Notes: generated from the sequence alone by a model not told the origin. 64,000 nucleotides of DNA from JAZKBN01 sp040388605 (GCA_040388605.1 JAZKBN010000037.1:62001-126000); one strand, 5' to 3'; positions 1 through 8,912 are shown, counted from the stretch's first letter. A program made the numbers and translations.

Positions 1-1056
1 AAGGCCATCGCGACCTGCACGGCCGGTTTCCTGGTAATAGCCTTCCAGGCTCTTAGGCGCATCGTAGTGAATTACGAAACGCACATCGGGCTTATCTATA
101 CCCATGCCGAAGGCAATGGTGGCCACAATGATATCGCAGTCTTCGTTCAGGAATGCATCCTGGTTGTTCATGCGAATTGAGGCATCAAGGCCGGCGTGGT
201 AGGGCAGGGCTTTAATGTCGTTCACATTCAGCAGGCTGGCAATTTCCTCTACTTTTTTACGGCTGAGGCAATAAATAATGCCGCTTTTGCCTTTGTTGTT
301 CTTTATGAACCTGATAAGCTGCTTGCGCGTATCAAGCTTCGGCCTTACATCATAGAAAAGGTTCTTGCGGTTAAAGCTCGATTTAAAAATCGCGGCTTCT
401 TCCATTTGCAGGTTCTTCTGAATATCTATCTGCACCTTAGGGGTGGCAGTAGCGGTAAGGGCAATTATAGGCAGGTTGCCAAGGGCATCCACTATAGTTT
501 TAATGCGGCGGTATTCAGGCCTGAAATCATGACCCCATTCTGAAATGCAGTGCGCCTCGTCTATAGCAACAAAAGAGATGTTCGCTTTCTGAAGGAAGGC
601 AATATTTTCTTCCTTGGTAAGGCTTTCAGGAGCCACATAAAGCAGCTTTACAGAACCGTTAAGCACTTCCTTCTTTACCCGGTTCATTTCGGCCTTGCTG
701 AGCGTGCTGTTCAAAAACTGGGCATTTACGCCCACAGCATTCAACTGGTCAACCTGGTTTTTCATGAGGGCAATCAGCGGCGATATAACTATGGCCGCGC
801 CCGGCTGAACAATGGCAGGCAATTGGTAGCAGAGCGATTTTCCTGCCCCCGTGGGCATAATTACGAAGGTATTCTTGCGGCTCATTATATGTTTTATAAT
901 GGCCTCCTGTTCTCCCCGGAATTGGTTAAACCCGAAAACTTCCCGCAGTTTAGCCTTCAGCTCAGCTGTTGTTACATTGGCTGAATTAAAAGCTGCGGCG
1001 GGTACTGTAATTTCTTCGGTCAGCGCTGTATCTGCGCTTAAGGTATCAGTTGTCAT
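1..1056 (-). CDS. recQ: ATP-dependent DNA helicase RecQ (5' part, cut by window edge)
   Basis: Superfamily 2 3'-5' DNA helicase acting in recombination and replication-fork repair. The frame is open from ATG (complement of 1054-1056) to base 1, giving 352 residues of the N-terminal helicase core. Visible motifs in order: motif 0 (FGFNQFRGEQ, residues 41-50), Walker A (PTGAGKS, 68-74), the DEAH box (166-169), motif III (ALTATAT), motif V (ATIAFGMGIDKPDVR) and motif VI (QETGRAGRDG), which ends at the window edge. The zinc-binding, RQC and HRDC domains expected in full-length RecQ (about 600-730 aa) would lie outside the window, so their presence is unknown. The roughly 30 residues before motif 0 are a little longer than in E. 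coli RecQ. Other RecQ-like helicases share these motifs, but the order and spacing make RecQ the clear call. Confidence 0.95.
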   Translation of the reverse strand, partial: MTTDTLSADTALTEEITVPAAAFNSANVTTAELKAKLREVFGFNQFRGEQEAIIKHIMSRKNTFVIMPTGAGKSLCYQLPAIVQPGAAIVISPLIALMKNQVDQLNAVGVNAQFLNSTLSKAEMNRVKKEVLNGSVKLLYVAPESLTKEENIAFLQKANISFVAIDEAHCISEWGHDFRPEYRRIKTIVDALGNLPIIALTATATPKVQIDIQKNLQMEEAAIFKSSFNRKNLFYDVRPKLDTRKQLIRFIKNNKGKSGIIYCLSRKKVEEIASLLNVNDIKALPYHAGLDASIRMNNQDAFLNEDCDIIVATIAFGMGIDKPDVRFVIHYDAPKSLEGYYQETGRAGRDGL

Positions 1057-1443
1057 GTGTACTGCAAGATGAATTGCATGGGGCCGGATTAGAGTGAAGC
1101 GGCCTGCCCGGTATTTATCTTATCTGTTATTAATAATGTTAACGCCGGTATGGAAAGCGGCAATAAATGAAAAACCGCCTGTTTTATCCACAGGCAATAT
1201 AGGTATAATATTCCTGTATATGCCTATGGTGCTTACATTCAACAGGAGTAATTTTAATACTCTTATTGGCTAATGTGCTTTTATTTTAAATTAAATCTTC
1301 GGAAGTACATAAACAGGCATTCTTTAAAGAAATATCCGTATCAGAATATGAAATTAGGCAAAAGCAAGTACTGCGCAAATTTTTTTCTTAATAATAAAGA
1401 AAACGCATGTAATTATTTAAGCATTTAAAGTGCAGGCAATCAT
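1057..1443. other. Intergenic region upstream of recQ, no gene seen
   Basis: AT-rich stretch without a convincing coding frame. It must hold the recQ promoter, but I see no clear TAnnTTTG element on the minus strand. An imperfect inverted repeat (AGGCA...TGCCT, about 1192-1225) is present; its role is unknown. Confidence 0.5.
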
Positions 1444-1476
1444 AAAAAAGCCTGCACAACTAAAGTTATGCAGGCC
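1444..1476 (-). terminator. Rho-independent terminator of pdhC
   Basis: Read on the minus strand: stem GCCTGCA / TGCAGGC with a loop of about 12 nt followed by TTTTTT. It lies 26 nt after the pdhC stop codon. Confidence 0.8.
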
Positions 1477-1501
1477 TCTTACTTTATTGGTATATGGCAA
1501 C

Positions 1502-3175
1502 CTATGCCAAAATTCGAATAGGGTCTTCTAAAAGGGCTTTCAGGGTTTGCAGGAAGGCAGAGCCTACAGCGCCGTCAACCACGCGGTGATCGCAGCTCAT
1601 GGTTACTTTCATGAGGTTGCCCACTTTCATTTCCCCGTCTTTTACAATTACGGTTTCTTTAATGCCGCCTACTGCCAAAATGCAGGCATCTGGCGGGTTA
1701 ATAATGGCCGTAAATTCATCTATGCCGAACATGCCCAGGTTGCTTATGGTAAAGGTGTTACCTTCCCATTCGGCCGGCTGCAATTGTTTGTTCTTGGCAC
1801 GGGTACCCAAATCTTTCACTTCGGCCGATATGGCGGTTAAAGATTTGGTATCGGCAAAGCGAACCACCGGCACCAGCAGGCCTTCTTCAACGGCTACTGC
1901 AACACCTATATGAACGTGGTTGTTATACCTTATTTTATCGCCGAGCCAGCTGCTGTTCACCTTGGGGTGTTTTTTCAGGGTCATGGCAACTGCTTTCAGC
2001 ACAAAATCATTGAAAGAGATTTTGGCGGCAGCGTATTCGTTTATGCTCTTACGTGCTTCAATGGCCTTGTCCATGTTAATTTCCATGGTGAGGTAGAAGT
2101 GCGGTGCGGTAAACAGGCTTTCTGAAAGGCGACGGGCAATAGCCTTGCGCATTTGAGAAACCGGAACCTCGGTAAAGCTCTCCTGGCCGGCGTTAGCGGC
2201 AGGGCTTGCGGCTTTAGCAGACTGTGCAGCAGGCGCCGAAGCAGTTGCAGCCGGTTTAGCTGCAGGCTTATAATTGTCCACATCGCGTTTAACAATGCGG
2301 CCGTTTTCGCCTGAGCCTTTAATATCGTTGAGCTTAAAGCCTTTTTCCTCGGCTACTTTGCGGGCCAAAGGAGAAATTTTTAAGCGTCCTTCTGAATCAG
2401 AAGATGCGCTTGGTTCAGGGCTCCCCTGTGCTGCGGCTGCGGCAGGTTCAGCAGATGCCTGTGGTGCAGGTTCTGCGCTCGCAGGCGCTGCGGCAGGTGC
2501 AGGAGCGCCGCCGGTCATGGCAGAAACATCTGTACCTTCTTTGCCAATAATGGCTATAAGACCGTCAACGGCTACAGCTTCACCTTCTTTAGGGCCTATG
2601 TAGAGCAGGGTGCCGTCTTCATAGCTTTCAAGCTCCATGGTTGCCTTATCGGTTTCCACTTCTGCAAGCAATTCGCCGCTTTTTACCTTGTCGCCCACTT
2701 TTTTATGCCAGGCGGCAATGGTTCCTTCTGTCATTGTGTCGCTCATTTTAGGCATGGTGACACGGGTGGCGTTAGGGTTAGAAGCCGGCGCCGCCGCAGG
2801 AGCAGGTGCAGCCGGGGCGGCTGCAGGAGCAGGTGCTGAAGCAGGGGCCGGCGCCGGTGCTGCTGCAGCCTGTGCAGGTGCAGCAGCGGGTGCCGGGGCT
2901 CCGCCTTCGGCAGCCAAAAGGCTGTCAATATTTTCGCCGGGGTTGCCTACAATGGCCAAAAGGCCATCTACAGCTACTGATTGGTGGTCCTGAACGCCAA
3001 TGTGGAGTAAAGTGCCGTCGTTATACGATTCCAGCTCCATGGTGGCCTTATCGGTCTCCACTTCGGCCAGCAGATCGCCGCTTTTAACTTTGTCGCCCAC
3101 TTTCTTATGCCATGCCGCAATTGTACCTTCGGTCATGGTATCGCTCATTTTGGGCATCCTGATTACTTCTGCCAT
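1502..3175 (-). CDS. pdhC: Pyruvate dehydrogenase E2, dihydrolipoamide acetyltransferase
   Basis: E2 core of the pyruvate dehydrogenase complex, transferring acetyl groups from lipoamide to CoA in the cytoplasm. The ATG at 3175 gives 557 aa; the frame stays open further upstream but those codons look non-coding. Domains: two lipoyl domains with near-identical ETDKATMELES motifs (lipoyl lysines K43 and K177), Ala/Pro-rich flexible linkers (about 91-135 and 222-260), a peripheral subunit-binding domain (about 265-302, KISPLARKVAEEKGF), a further Ala-rich linker, and the CATase catalytic domain ending with DHRVVDGAVG (His530, Asp534). The E1 alpha gene pdhA is in this window but 37 kb away, and no E1 beta or E3 gene was seen, so the complex is encoded at scattered loci. 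An Rrf2 regulator is divergent. The two lipoyl domains and the E1-alpha partner favour pyruvate over branched-chain or 2-oxoglutarate substrates. Confidence 0.93.
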   Translation of the reverse strand: MAEVIRMPKMSDTMTEGTIAAWHKKVGDKVKSGDLLAEVETDKATMELESYNDGTLLHIGVQDHQSVAVDGLLAIVGNPGENIDSLLAAEGGAPAPAAAPAQAAAAPAPAPASAPAPAAAPAAPAPAAAPASNPNATRVTMPKMSDTMTEGTIAAWHKKVGDKVKSGELLAEVETDKATMELESYEDGTLLYIGPKEGEAVAVDGLIAIIGKEGTDVSAMTGGAPAPAAAPASAEPAPQASAEPAAAAAQGSPEPSASSDSEGRLKISPLARKVAEEKGFKLNDIKGSGENGRIVKRDVDNYKPAAKPAATASAPAAQSAKAASPAANAGQESFTEVPVSQMRKAIARRLSESLFTAPHFYLTMEINMDKAIEARKSINEYAAAKISFNDFVLKAVAMTLKKHPKVNSSWLGDKIRYNNHVHIGVAVAVEEGLLVPVVRFADTKSLTAISAEVKDLGTRAKNKQLQPAEWEGNTFTISNLGMFGIDEFTAIINPPDACILAVGGIKETVIVKDGEMKVGNLMKVTMSCDHRVVDGAVGSAFLQTLKALLEDPIRILA

Positions 3176-3262
3176 AAAAGCCGCTATGTAATTCTGTTTG
3201 TTTTGGTTTCGGGAAATGTGTTGCTTTCGGGGCTCGCCGGGCTTTTCAGACATCCGGAAACA

Positions 3263-3292
3263 CCCCAAAGGGGAAAACAGGTTCCAAATGTA
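3263..3292 (-). promoter_or_regulatory. Predicted pdhC promoter -7 element and nearby palindrome
   Basis: The minus strand carries TACATTTG (3292 to 3285), matching the Bacteroidota -7 consensus TAnnTTTG, about 110 nt before the pdhC ATG. A TTTG on the same strand (3318-3315) sits slightly far away (22 nt) to be its -33. Just downstream of the expected start is the 11-nt palindrome CCCCAAAGGGG (3263-3273), a candidate operator for the divergent Rrf2 regulator. This is inference only. Confidence 0.4.
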
Positions 3293-3340
3293 AGGATAAT
3301 TATGAAAGAGCAGGCAAATATACATGCCTGCTTATGCACT

Positions 3341-3784
3341 ATGCTCTCAAAGAAAACCAAATATGCACTGAATGCCCTGCTTCACCTGGCAAGAAAGCCC
3401 GAAGCCGGCCCCTGCCTTACGGCCGAAATTGCCGCTGCTGAACGCATACCCCAAAAGTTTCTCGAAAACATTTTGCTCACCCTGCGCAACGCGGGCATAC
3501 TGCAAAGCAGGAAGGGCAGGGGAGGCGGATACAGCCTGCTGAAGCAGCCTTCAGAAGTGCCTTTAGCCGATGTGATGCGCCTCTTCCAGGGGCCTATTGC
3601 CATGATAAAATGCGTAAGCAGGAACTATTATGAACGTTGCGAAGAGTGCCGCGATGAGCAGGTATGCGGAATACGAAACGTAATGCAGGAAGTGCACGCC
3701 CATACCTTAATGGTGCTGGAAAACACTACTTTACAGCAGCTTATTGAACGTGAAAGCAAATTAATTTCAGACTTGCCCTCATAA
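3341..3784 (+). CDS. Rrf2 family transcriptional regulator (Fe-S type cysteine pattern)
   Basis: Winged-helix regulator of the Rrf2 family (IscR/NsrR/CymR relatives). The ATG at 3341 starts MLSKKTKYALNALLHLAR, the usual family start, and gives 147 aa. An earlier in-frame ATG (3302) would add 13 residues not typical of the family. The recognition part contains IPQKFLENILLTLRNAGIL followed by the wing SRKGRGGGYSL. The C-terminal half has four cysteines spaced C-x8-C-x2-C-x5-C (CVSRNYYERCEECRDEQVC), consistent with a cluster-binding or redox-sensing Rrf2 protein, although IscR itself has a different spacing. The gene is divergent from pdhC across 165 bp, so control of pdhC or of itself is a reasonable inference. 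Confidence 0.85.
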   Translation: MLSKKTKYALNALLHLARKPEAGPCLTAEIAAAERIPQKFLENILLTLRNAGILQSRKGRGGGYSLLKQPSEVPLADVMRLFQGPIAMIKCVSRNYYERCEECRDEQVCGIRNVMQEVHAHTLMVLENTTLQQLIERESKLISDLPS

Positions 3785-3959
3785 GTGGCCGGCTCATTGA
3801 GTAAATTTATGTAACCGGCTCCTTAAAATGATTAGCAGCTTGTAAAGGTTTTGTGCCCCGGCTAAATTATATCGGGTTTATAATTTACTGCCGCCTTACA
3901 ATGCTGTTTGAACCGGGCAAAAAAATATCTACAACACCTTACACCATTTGGTTTTTGAA

Positions 3960-5087
3960 ATGCTTTACCAACTAAATCTGCCGAAAAGGCTCTTTCTTCT
4001 TATGCTTTTGGCTGCCGGCTTCGGGGGCTTTTCAGCATCGGCGCAATCAAAAATTGATGCAGTAACAGATACCGGCAGAATAGACGGTGTACGCTATAAA
4101 ATTGTTTTCCCGCCGAACTGGAATAAAAAAAAACTGGTGATGTGGGCCCACGGAATGGAAACAGTAGGCAGCAATCCGCATATTTTCGATTGGTTCCATA
4201 TCCCGAATATTAAGCCTTTCCTGCTTCGCGGCTATGCTGTTGCGGCCAGCTCTTACAGGCAGCAAGGTTATGCGCTCCCGCAAGGGGTAGATGATACCGA
4301 AGCCCTTCGCCAATTTTTTGAAAAGAAATACGGCAAACCTGATACTGCATTTATTGTAGGTCAAAGCATGGGCGGCGGTGTAACCATGGGCACCATTGAA
4401 TACAAGCCTCAATATTATAACGGCGCCCTGGCAACCTGCCCGGTCAGCAGTCCGCCTTATGTGCACATGAAATGGGCCTTTGATTTAAATATTATGTTTG
4501 CTGCCCTCTTCCCCGGCAGCTTAGGGCCTATTGCCGATGTTATGAATGGAAAAGCCAAACCCGGAGACATTGCATTGATGAAAAAAGCTTTAAACGATAA
4601 CCCGGAAAAGGCAGCATTTCTTGCCCATAGGTACGAACTTAATGTAAACGACCTTGCGAATACTACCATGTTTAAGCGTGTAACCATTGCCAATATAGCT
4701 ATGCAAGCCGGCGGATCGCCGTTCGACAATACAAATACCCTTTACGATGGATTTCCTGATGACTGGGATATAAACAACCGTGCGGAGCGCGTTGCAGCAG
4801 ATTCTAAGGCTGAGAAATTCTTTGAACCCTACAACCGCACCGGCAAGCTAACCAAGCCGGTTATTATTCTTCATACTGTTTATGATGAATTGGTACCTGC
4901 ATCTCTCGCTGTTATAAATTATGATAACCTTGCCCGTATTAACGGCTCAGGCAACCTGCTTGCTGTAAAATATACCAAAGGCAAAGGACATTGTAAGTTC
5001 ACCGAGCATGAAATGGGAGTCGCTTTCGATGAGCTGAGGAAGTGGGCTGGGACAGGTAAAAAAACAGTTTCAGGCAGAATAGAATAG
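3960..5087 (+). CDS. Secreted alpha/beta hydrolase
   Basis: Predicted exported serine hydrolase of 375 aa; substrate unknown. The ATG at 3960 is followed by a signal peptide (basic LPKR, hydrophobic LFLLMLLAAGFGG, cleavage near SASAQ at residue 29). A TTG at 3948 is in frame but unnecessary. The nucleophile elbow is GQSMGGG (Ser136), preceded by a DTEALRQFF helix as in many peptidase S9/esterase-like hydrolases. A late HTVYDELVPASLA segment probably supplies the acid, and GKGHCKF the catalytic His. The region between core and C-terminus (about 160-270) resembles a helical cap. It is flanked by the Rrf2 gene and a strong terminator, so it is probably monocistronic. Confidence 0.8.
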   Translation: MLYQLNLPKRLFLLMLLAAGFGGFSASAQSKIDAVTDTGRIDGVRYKIVFPPNWNKKKLVMWAHGMETVGSNPHIFDWFHIPNIKPFLLRGYAVAASSYRQQGYALPQGVDDTEALRQFFEKKYGKPDTAFIVGQSMGGGVTMGTIEYKPQYYNGALATCPVSSPPYVHMKWAFDLNIMFAALFPGSLGPIADVMNGKAKPGDIALMKKALNDNPEKAAFLAHRYELNVNDLANTTMFKRVTIANIAMQAGGSPFDNTNTLYDGFPDDWDINNRAERVAADSKAEKFFEPYNRTGKLTKPVIILHTVYDELVPASLAVINYDNLARINGSGNLLAVKYTKGKGHCKFTEHEMGVAFDELRKWAGTGKKTVSGRIE

Positions 5088-5115
5088 GCTTTACATATTC
5101 AAATTTGAAAACCCA

Positions 5116-5158
5116 AAAATCGGCTGCAGCAATATAAAATTGCGCAGCCGATTTTTTA
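5116..5158 (+). terminator. Rho-independent terminator after the hydrolase gene
   Basis: Stem of AATCGGCTGC pairing with GCAGCCGATT, followed by TTTTTT, 29 nt after the stop at 5087. The rest of 5159-5430 is AT-rich and shows no gene; a weak TAACTTCG near 5414-5421 is the only promoter-like element. Confidence 0.85.
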
Positions 5159-5430
5159 TTCCGGATTTGGCTGCTTGCAATTAACTTATGTTCGTTTAAT
5201 TTGATAGTTAATAATTAACCTGGCCCGTATTAAAATGATTACAGAGTTATTATATTGGTATTCTGATGATTAAATATGAATCTAAGCATTAAATTATATG
5301 CATGATTACTAATGATAGTACTATTCAAAAAATAGTATTTAAAGAAGAAACCTGCAATTTTATAATTTTATAAGAATTCGGAAAAGAAGGTAATCCTAAT
5401 TGCACAAAACCCTTAACTTCGCATATCCAA

Positions 5431-7527
5431 ATGCCTGTTATGCACACCAACGCAACTGATATTCCCGCAGAAAGTACAAGCCGAACCACGCAATTGAAGG
5501 CTTTCAGGCTAATGGCAACCGCCCGCGCCATGGCAAAATGCTACGAGGAAAACAGGGCAACCGCTTCAAAATATGTGCATGCCACTTCGGCCGGGCACGA
5601 GGCCATTCAAATTGCAGCGGGCCTGCAACTCAGGCCTTATGATTTTGCCGCCCCCTATTACCGCGACGACAGTATGCTGCTCAGCATGGGTTTAACCCCT
5701 TATGAACTCATGCTGCAGCTTTGCGCCAAAGCAGACGATCCTTTCAGCGCAGGACGCAGCTATTACAGCCACCCCAGCCTCAAAAGGGCAGGTTTCCCTA
5801 CTATACCGCATCAAAGCTCGGCAACGGGTATGCAGGCTATTCCGGCAACCGGCATGGCGCATGGCATAAAATACAAGGAGGCCCGGGGGCTGAATACCGA
5901 AGGTGAAAACCCTATAGTGCTTTGCTCTCTCGGCGATGGTTCTGTAACTGAAGGTGAAGTGGCCGAAGCCTTTCAAATGGCTGCCCTAAAACAGCTTCCA
6001 ATCATTTTCCTTGTGCAGGATAATGGCTGGTCAATATCCGCCGGACGTTCTGAAACCCGAAGTTCCGATGCATACCAATATGCCGCCGGCTTTAAAGGCC
6101 TTGAACGCAGAAAATGCGACGGCTCCGATTTTGATGCCTCCTTGGTTGCTGCCGAAGAGGCATTTTCATTTGTGCGCAATATGCGGGCCCCCCTGCTTCT
6201 GCATGCCAAATGCCCCTTATTAGGCCACCATACCAGCGGCGTAAGGCGCGAATGGTACCGCGGCGGCAATGAGCTGCTTGAAGCCGGTGAGCGAGATCCC
6301 TTGCCATTGCTTCGCAACAGGTTGCTGCATGAAGGCATTGAAGAAAGCTTTTTGCTTGAATTAGAAGCCGAGGTTTGGCAGGAAGTTAATATTGCCTACA
6401 AAGCCGCACTCGCTGCCCCTGAACCTGAAACCGGCAGCGTTACAAAATATATATTCGCCGAAACACCCGTTAAGTCTGAATCCGGAACAAGAAAACCTGT
6501 TGGAGCCGAAAAGACTTTAATGGTTGATGCTGCATTGCATGCGGTTGATGAAATTTTGCAGGAATACCCTGAGGCCCTTCTCTACGGGCAGGATGTTGGC
6601 GGCGCGCTTGGCGGTGTATTCCGCGAGGCGGCGCAGCTGGCAATCAGGCATGGCGAAACACGCGTATTTAATACACCCATACAGGAGGCCTATATAATAG
6701 GCAGCACTGCCGGTATGAGCGCAGTCGGCTTAAAACCCATAGTTGAGGTTCAGTTTGCAGATTATATTTGGCCCGGCATTAATCAATTGGCATCTGAACT
6801 TTCACGAAGCAGCTATTTGTCTGCCGGCAAGTTCCCGGTGCAGGCATTAATTCGGGTACCAACCGGCGCTTACGGCAGCGGCGGACCATATCACAGCAGC
6901 AGTGTGGAATCTGCATTGCTAAGCATTAAGGGTATTAAAATTGTTTACCCCGGCAATGCCGCCGATATGAAGGGCCTGATGAAAGCTGCCTTTCTTGACC
7001 CTAACCCGGTAATAATGCTTGAGCACAAGGGCCTCTATTGGAGCAAGGTTCCGGGTACTGAAGATGCCAAAACCTTTGAGCCGGCCGCTGACTACATTAT
7101 ACCTTTAGGTAAAGCGGCTGTCGCGCTTGAAGCTGATGCTTTAAAATTGGAAGCCGGCGAAACCATGGTTATAATTACTTATGGCATGGGCGTTTACTGG
7201 GCTAAAAATGCTGCCAAAGCTTTTCCCGGTTGCGTAGAGGTTATTGATTTGCGCACCCTGCACCCGCTTGATTTCGAGATGTGCGAGCAGGCAGTAAAAC
7301 GCCACGGAAAGGCCTTGGTGCTAACCGAAGAAAGTATTGAGAACAGCTTTGCCGAATCATTAGCCGGGCGTTTATCTGTTGCCTGCTTTAAATACCTCGA
7401 TGCTCCGGTGCAATGCATGGGTGCATTAAATGTGCCTGCTATTCCGCTGAACTCTTTGCTTGAAAAAGAAGTTCTGCCCGATGTTCGGAAAACAGAAATG
7501 AAAATTCGGGAAATATTGGAATCCTGA
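5431..7527 (+). CDS. 2-oxoacid dehydrogenase E1, alpha and beta subunits fused
   Basis: Thiamine-diphosphate-dependent E1 component with both subunits in one 698-aa chain. The N-terminal half (about 20-330) is E1 alpha-like, with YYRDDSMLLSMG and the TPP motif GDG (168-170) to N198 (GDGSVTEGEVAEAF...VQDN). The C-terminal half (from about 355) is E1 beta-like, with ETRVFNTPIQEAYIIGSTAG, GLKPIVEVQFADYIWPG, GPYHSSSVES and a C-terminal transketolase-type domain (VIDLRTLHPLDFEM). Similar fused E1 proteins in Bacteroidota are usually annotated as branched-chain or generic 2-oxoacid (isovalerate) dehydrogenase E1. Substrate cannot be read from sequence. No E2 or E3 gene is adjacent. It is distinct from pdhA in this window, so the cell has at least two E1 systems. 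Confidence 0.9.
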   Translation: MPVMHTNATDIPAESTSRTTQLKAFRLMATARAMAKCYEENRATASKYVHATSAGHEAIQIAAGLQLRPYDFAAPYYRDDSMLLSMGLTPYELMLQLCAKADDPFSAGRSYYSHPSLKRAGFPTIPHQSSATGMQAIPATGMAHGIKYKEARGLNTEGENPIVLCSLGDGSVTEGEVAEAFQMAALKQLPIIFLVQDNGWSISAGRSETRSSDAYQYAAGFKGLERRKCDGSDFDASLVAAEEAFSFVRNMRAPLLLHAKCPLLGHHTSGVRREWYRGGNELLEAGERDPLPLLRNRLLHEGIEESFLLELEAEVWQEVNIAYKAALAAPEPETGSVTKYIFAETPVKSESGTRKPVGAEKTLMVDAALHAVDEILQEYPEALLYGQDVGGALGGVFREAAQLAIRHGETRVFNTPIQEAYIIGSTAGMSAVGLKPIVEVQFADYIWPGINQLASELSRSSYLSAGKFPVQALIRVPTGAYGSGGPYHSSSVESALLSIKGIKIVYPGNAADMKGLMKAAFLDPNPVIMLEHKGLYWSKVPGTEDAKTFEPAADYIIPLGKAAVALEADALKLEAGETMVIITYGMGVYWAKNAAKAFPGCVEVIDLRTLHPLDFEMCEQAVKRHGKALVLTEESIENSFAESLAGRLSVACFKYLDAPVQCMGALNVPAIPLNSLLEKEVLPDVRKTEMKIREILES

Positions 7528-7530
7528 AAT

Positions 7531-7538
7531 TACCTTTG
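7531..7538 (+). promoter_or_regulatory. Predicted -7 promoter element for the BtuF-like gene
   Basis: TACCTTTG exactly matches TAnnTTTG right after the upstream stop codon. A -33 TTG at the usual distance is not seen. Its place supports the ATG at 7635 over the TTG at 7536 as the start of the next gene. Confidence 0.45.
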
Positions 7539-7634
7539 CAAAAATCTTTTCAGCAGGAAAAATTCCTGTATTTAAATAATGAAGACTATGCCCCCACTTT
7601 GGGTGCAGGTCCTTATATTACTATAAAAGACCCA

Positions 7635-8606
7635 ATGCTGAACTTTTATACCGGCAAAACCGGCTTACCAGGCCTGAAAATAAATTTACGTAAGCGCTTT
7701 GCAATCTTTCTTGCTGCAACAGCCTTTATTGCGTCCTTCCTGTTGCCTGCCTGCGGTACCAAACCTTATGAGCATAAATTTGCAGATACCTTAGCGGTAT
7801 TTAAAGATGATCTCGGGAACCGCGTAGAAGTAGTACCCGGAAGGGGCAGGGTAATGGGGCTTTGCCCGTCAATGACAGAAATGCTGTATGCCGTTTGCCC
7901 CGATACCATGATTTGCGGTATTACCGAGGCATGCAATTACCCGCCTGCAGCCATGCATAAGCAAAGGGTAAAGGTTTTTCCGCCTGATTTGGAAGGTATT
8001 TTACGATTAAAGCCCTCGCTTATTTTTACCGAGGAAGGCATGACCGGCCCGGAGAATGCTGAAAAGCTGAGGAGCATGGGTGTTCCGGTTTATTATCAAA
8101 GCTATTTAACCATACCTGATGTTATTAACGGTCTGCGAGATATTGGCAAGCTCACGAAATGCGAAGCCCGGGCAAATAAGGTTGCCGACTCTTTGGCCGC
8201 AATAGAAAAGGTTATGCGCGAAACCGGGGAAAGTAAAGCAAAAAAGCCCAAAGTCCTGGTTATTACCTGGAAAAACCCCATTTATGCCCATGGCTACAAC
8301 ACCATCATGACCGATAAGCTTGCCCTTGCCGGTGCCGACAATGCCCTTGATGCTAAGTTAGGAAAACAGTATCCTGAACTCAGTCGCGAATACCTGCTTA
8401 AGCTTGATCCTGATATTATTTTCGGGGGTACTCCTGAAGATATGGAGAAGAATTTTTTCAGTATCTACCCTGAGTTGCGCCGGCTGAAGGCATATAAAAA
8501 CAAGCATTTATATGCGCTTACCGATGATTTGGCCACAAGGCCCGGCCCCAGGGTTTTACAGGCAGCCGCCGAGATGAAAAAACTTGTGGAGCAGGCTGGT
8601 TTTTAA
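7635..8606 (+). CDS. ABC transporter substrate-binding lipoprotein, BtuF/FecB-like
   Basis: Cobalamin/iron-siderophore type periplasmic binding protein (PF01497 fold), probably lipid-anchored. From the ATG at 7635 (323 aa) there is a basic stretch (NLRKR), a hydrophobic segment and a lipobox LLPAC (Cys40). Family features include RVMGLCPSMTEMLYAV, then ICGITEACNYPP, the domain-linking helix DLEGILRLKPSLIFTEEGM, and a C-terminal lobe with KLDPDIIFGG. The combination of SMTEMLYA and EACNYP is closest to BtuF-like corrinoid binders, but no cobalamin riboswitch is visible upstream and ligand assignment is tentative. No permease is adjacent; the orphan ATPase at 11610-12368 is a possible partner. 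Confidence 0.8.
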   Translation: MLNFYTGKTGLPGLKINLRKRFAIFLAATAFIASFLLPACGTKPYEHKFADTLAVFKDDLGNRVEVVPGRGRVMGLCPSMTEMLYAVCPDTMICGITEACNYPPAAMHKQRVKVFPPDLEGILRLKPSLIFTEEGMTGPENAEKLRSMGVPVYYQSYLTIPDVINGLRDIGKLTKCEARANKVADSLAAIEKVMRETGESKAKKPKVLVITWKNPIYAHGYNTIMTDKLALAGADNALDAKLGKQYPELSREYLLKLDPDIIFGGTPEDMEKNFFSIYPELRRLKAYKNKHLYALTDDLATRPGPRVLQAAAEMKKLVEQAGF

Positions 8607-8679
8607 TGTTGTTGATTTTCAGGTAATTAGTGTGAAATCAAGATTAAAAATCTACGGCATGTAAAAATACTTCAAATTC

Positions 8680-8714
8680 AATGTTGCAACATTAAATGTT
8701 GTTACATATATTTG
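8680..8714 (+). promoter_or_regulatory. yceI promoter overlapped by palindromic operator
   Basis: TTG (8684-8686), 20 nt, then TATATTTG (8707-8714) forms a full Bacteroidota promoter. The -33 lies inside the perfect 14-nt palindrome AATGTTGCAACATT (8680-8693). A second, imperfect copy ATGTTGTTACAT (8696-8707) is centred 15 bp further and reaches the -7. Two adjacent dyads covering a promoter are what a repressing MarR dimer would use, and a marR gene follows yceI. The leader from here to the yceI ATG is about 190 nt and holds an imperfect inverted repeat (about 8763-8818). Confidence 0.65.
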
Positions 8715-8912
8715 CATCGTCAATCAGGAAAAGGAGCTGAAGCTAAGGCATCAACAAATTTAGCCTGTTGAAAGTTTAGCAATAAACGAGGTAATACTTC
8801 CGATTCATGCTAAACAGGTGTACAAAATATACAGGCTGAATTTTAACAGGGCAGCCCAAGTAAAATACAATTAAAACGAATTCAAAAACCAATCTTTAAC
8901 ATTACAATAATC

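Noticed and set aside
7528..7634. Cobalamin riboswitch ahead of the BtuF-like gene
   Set aside because: Only about 100 nt are available and no B12-box-like sequence is seen; the stretch instead contains a promoter -7 element.
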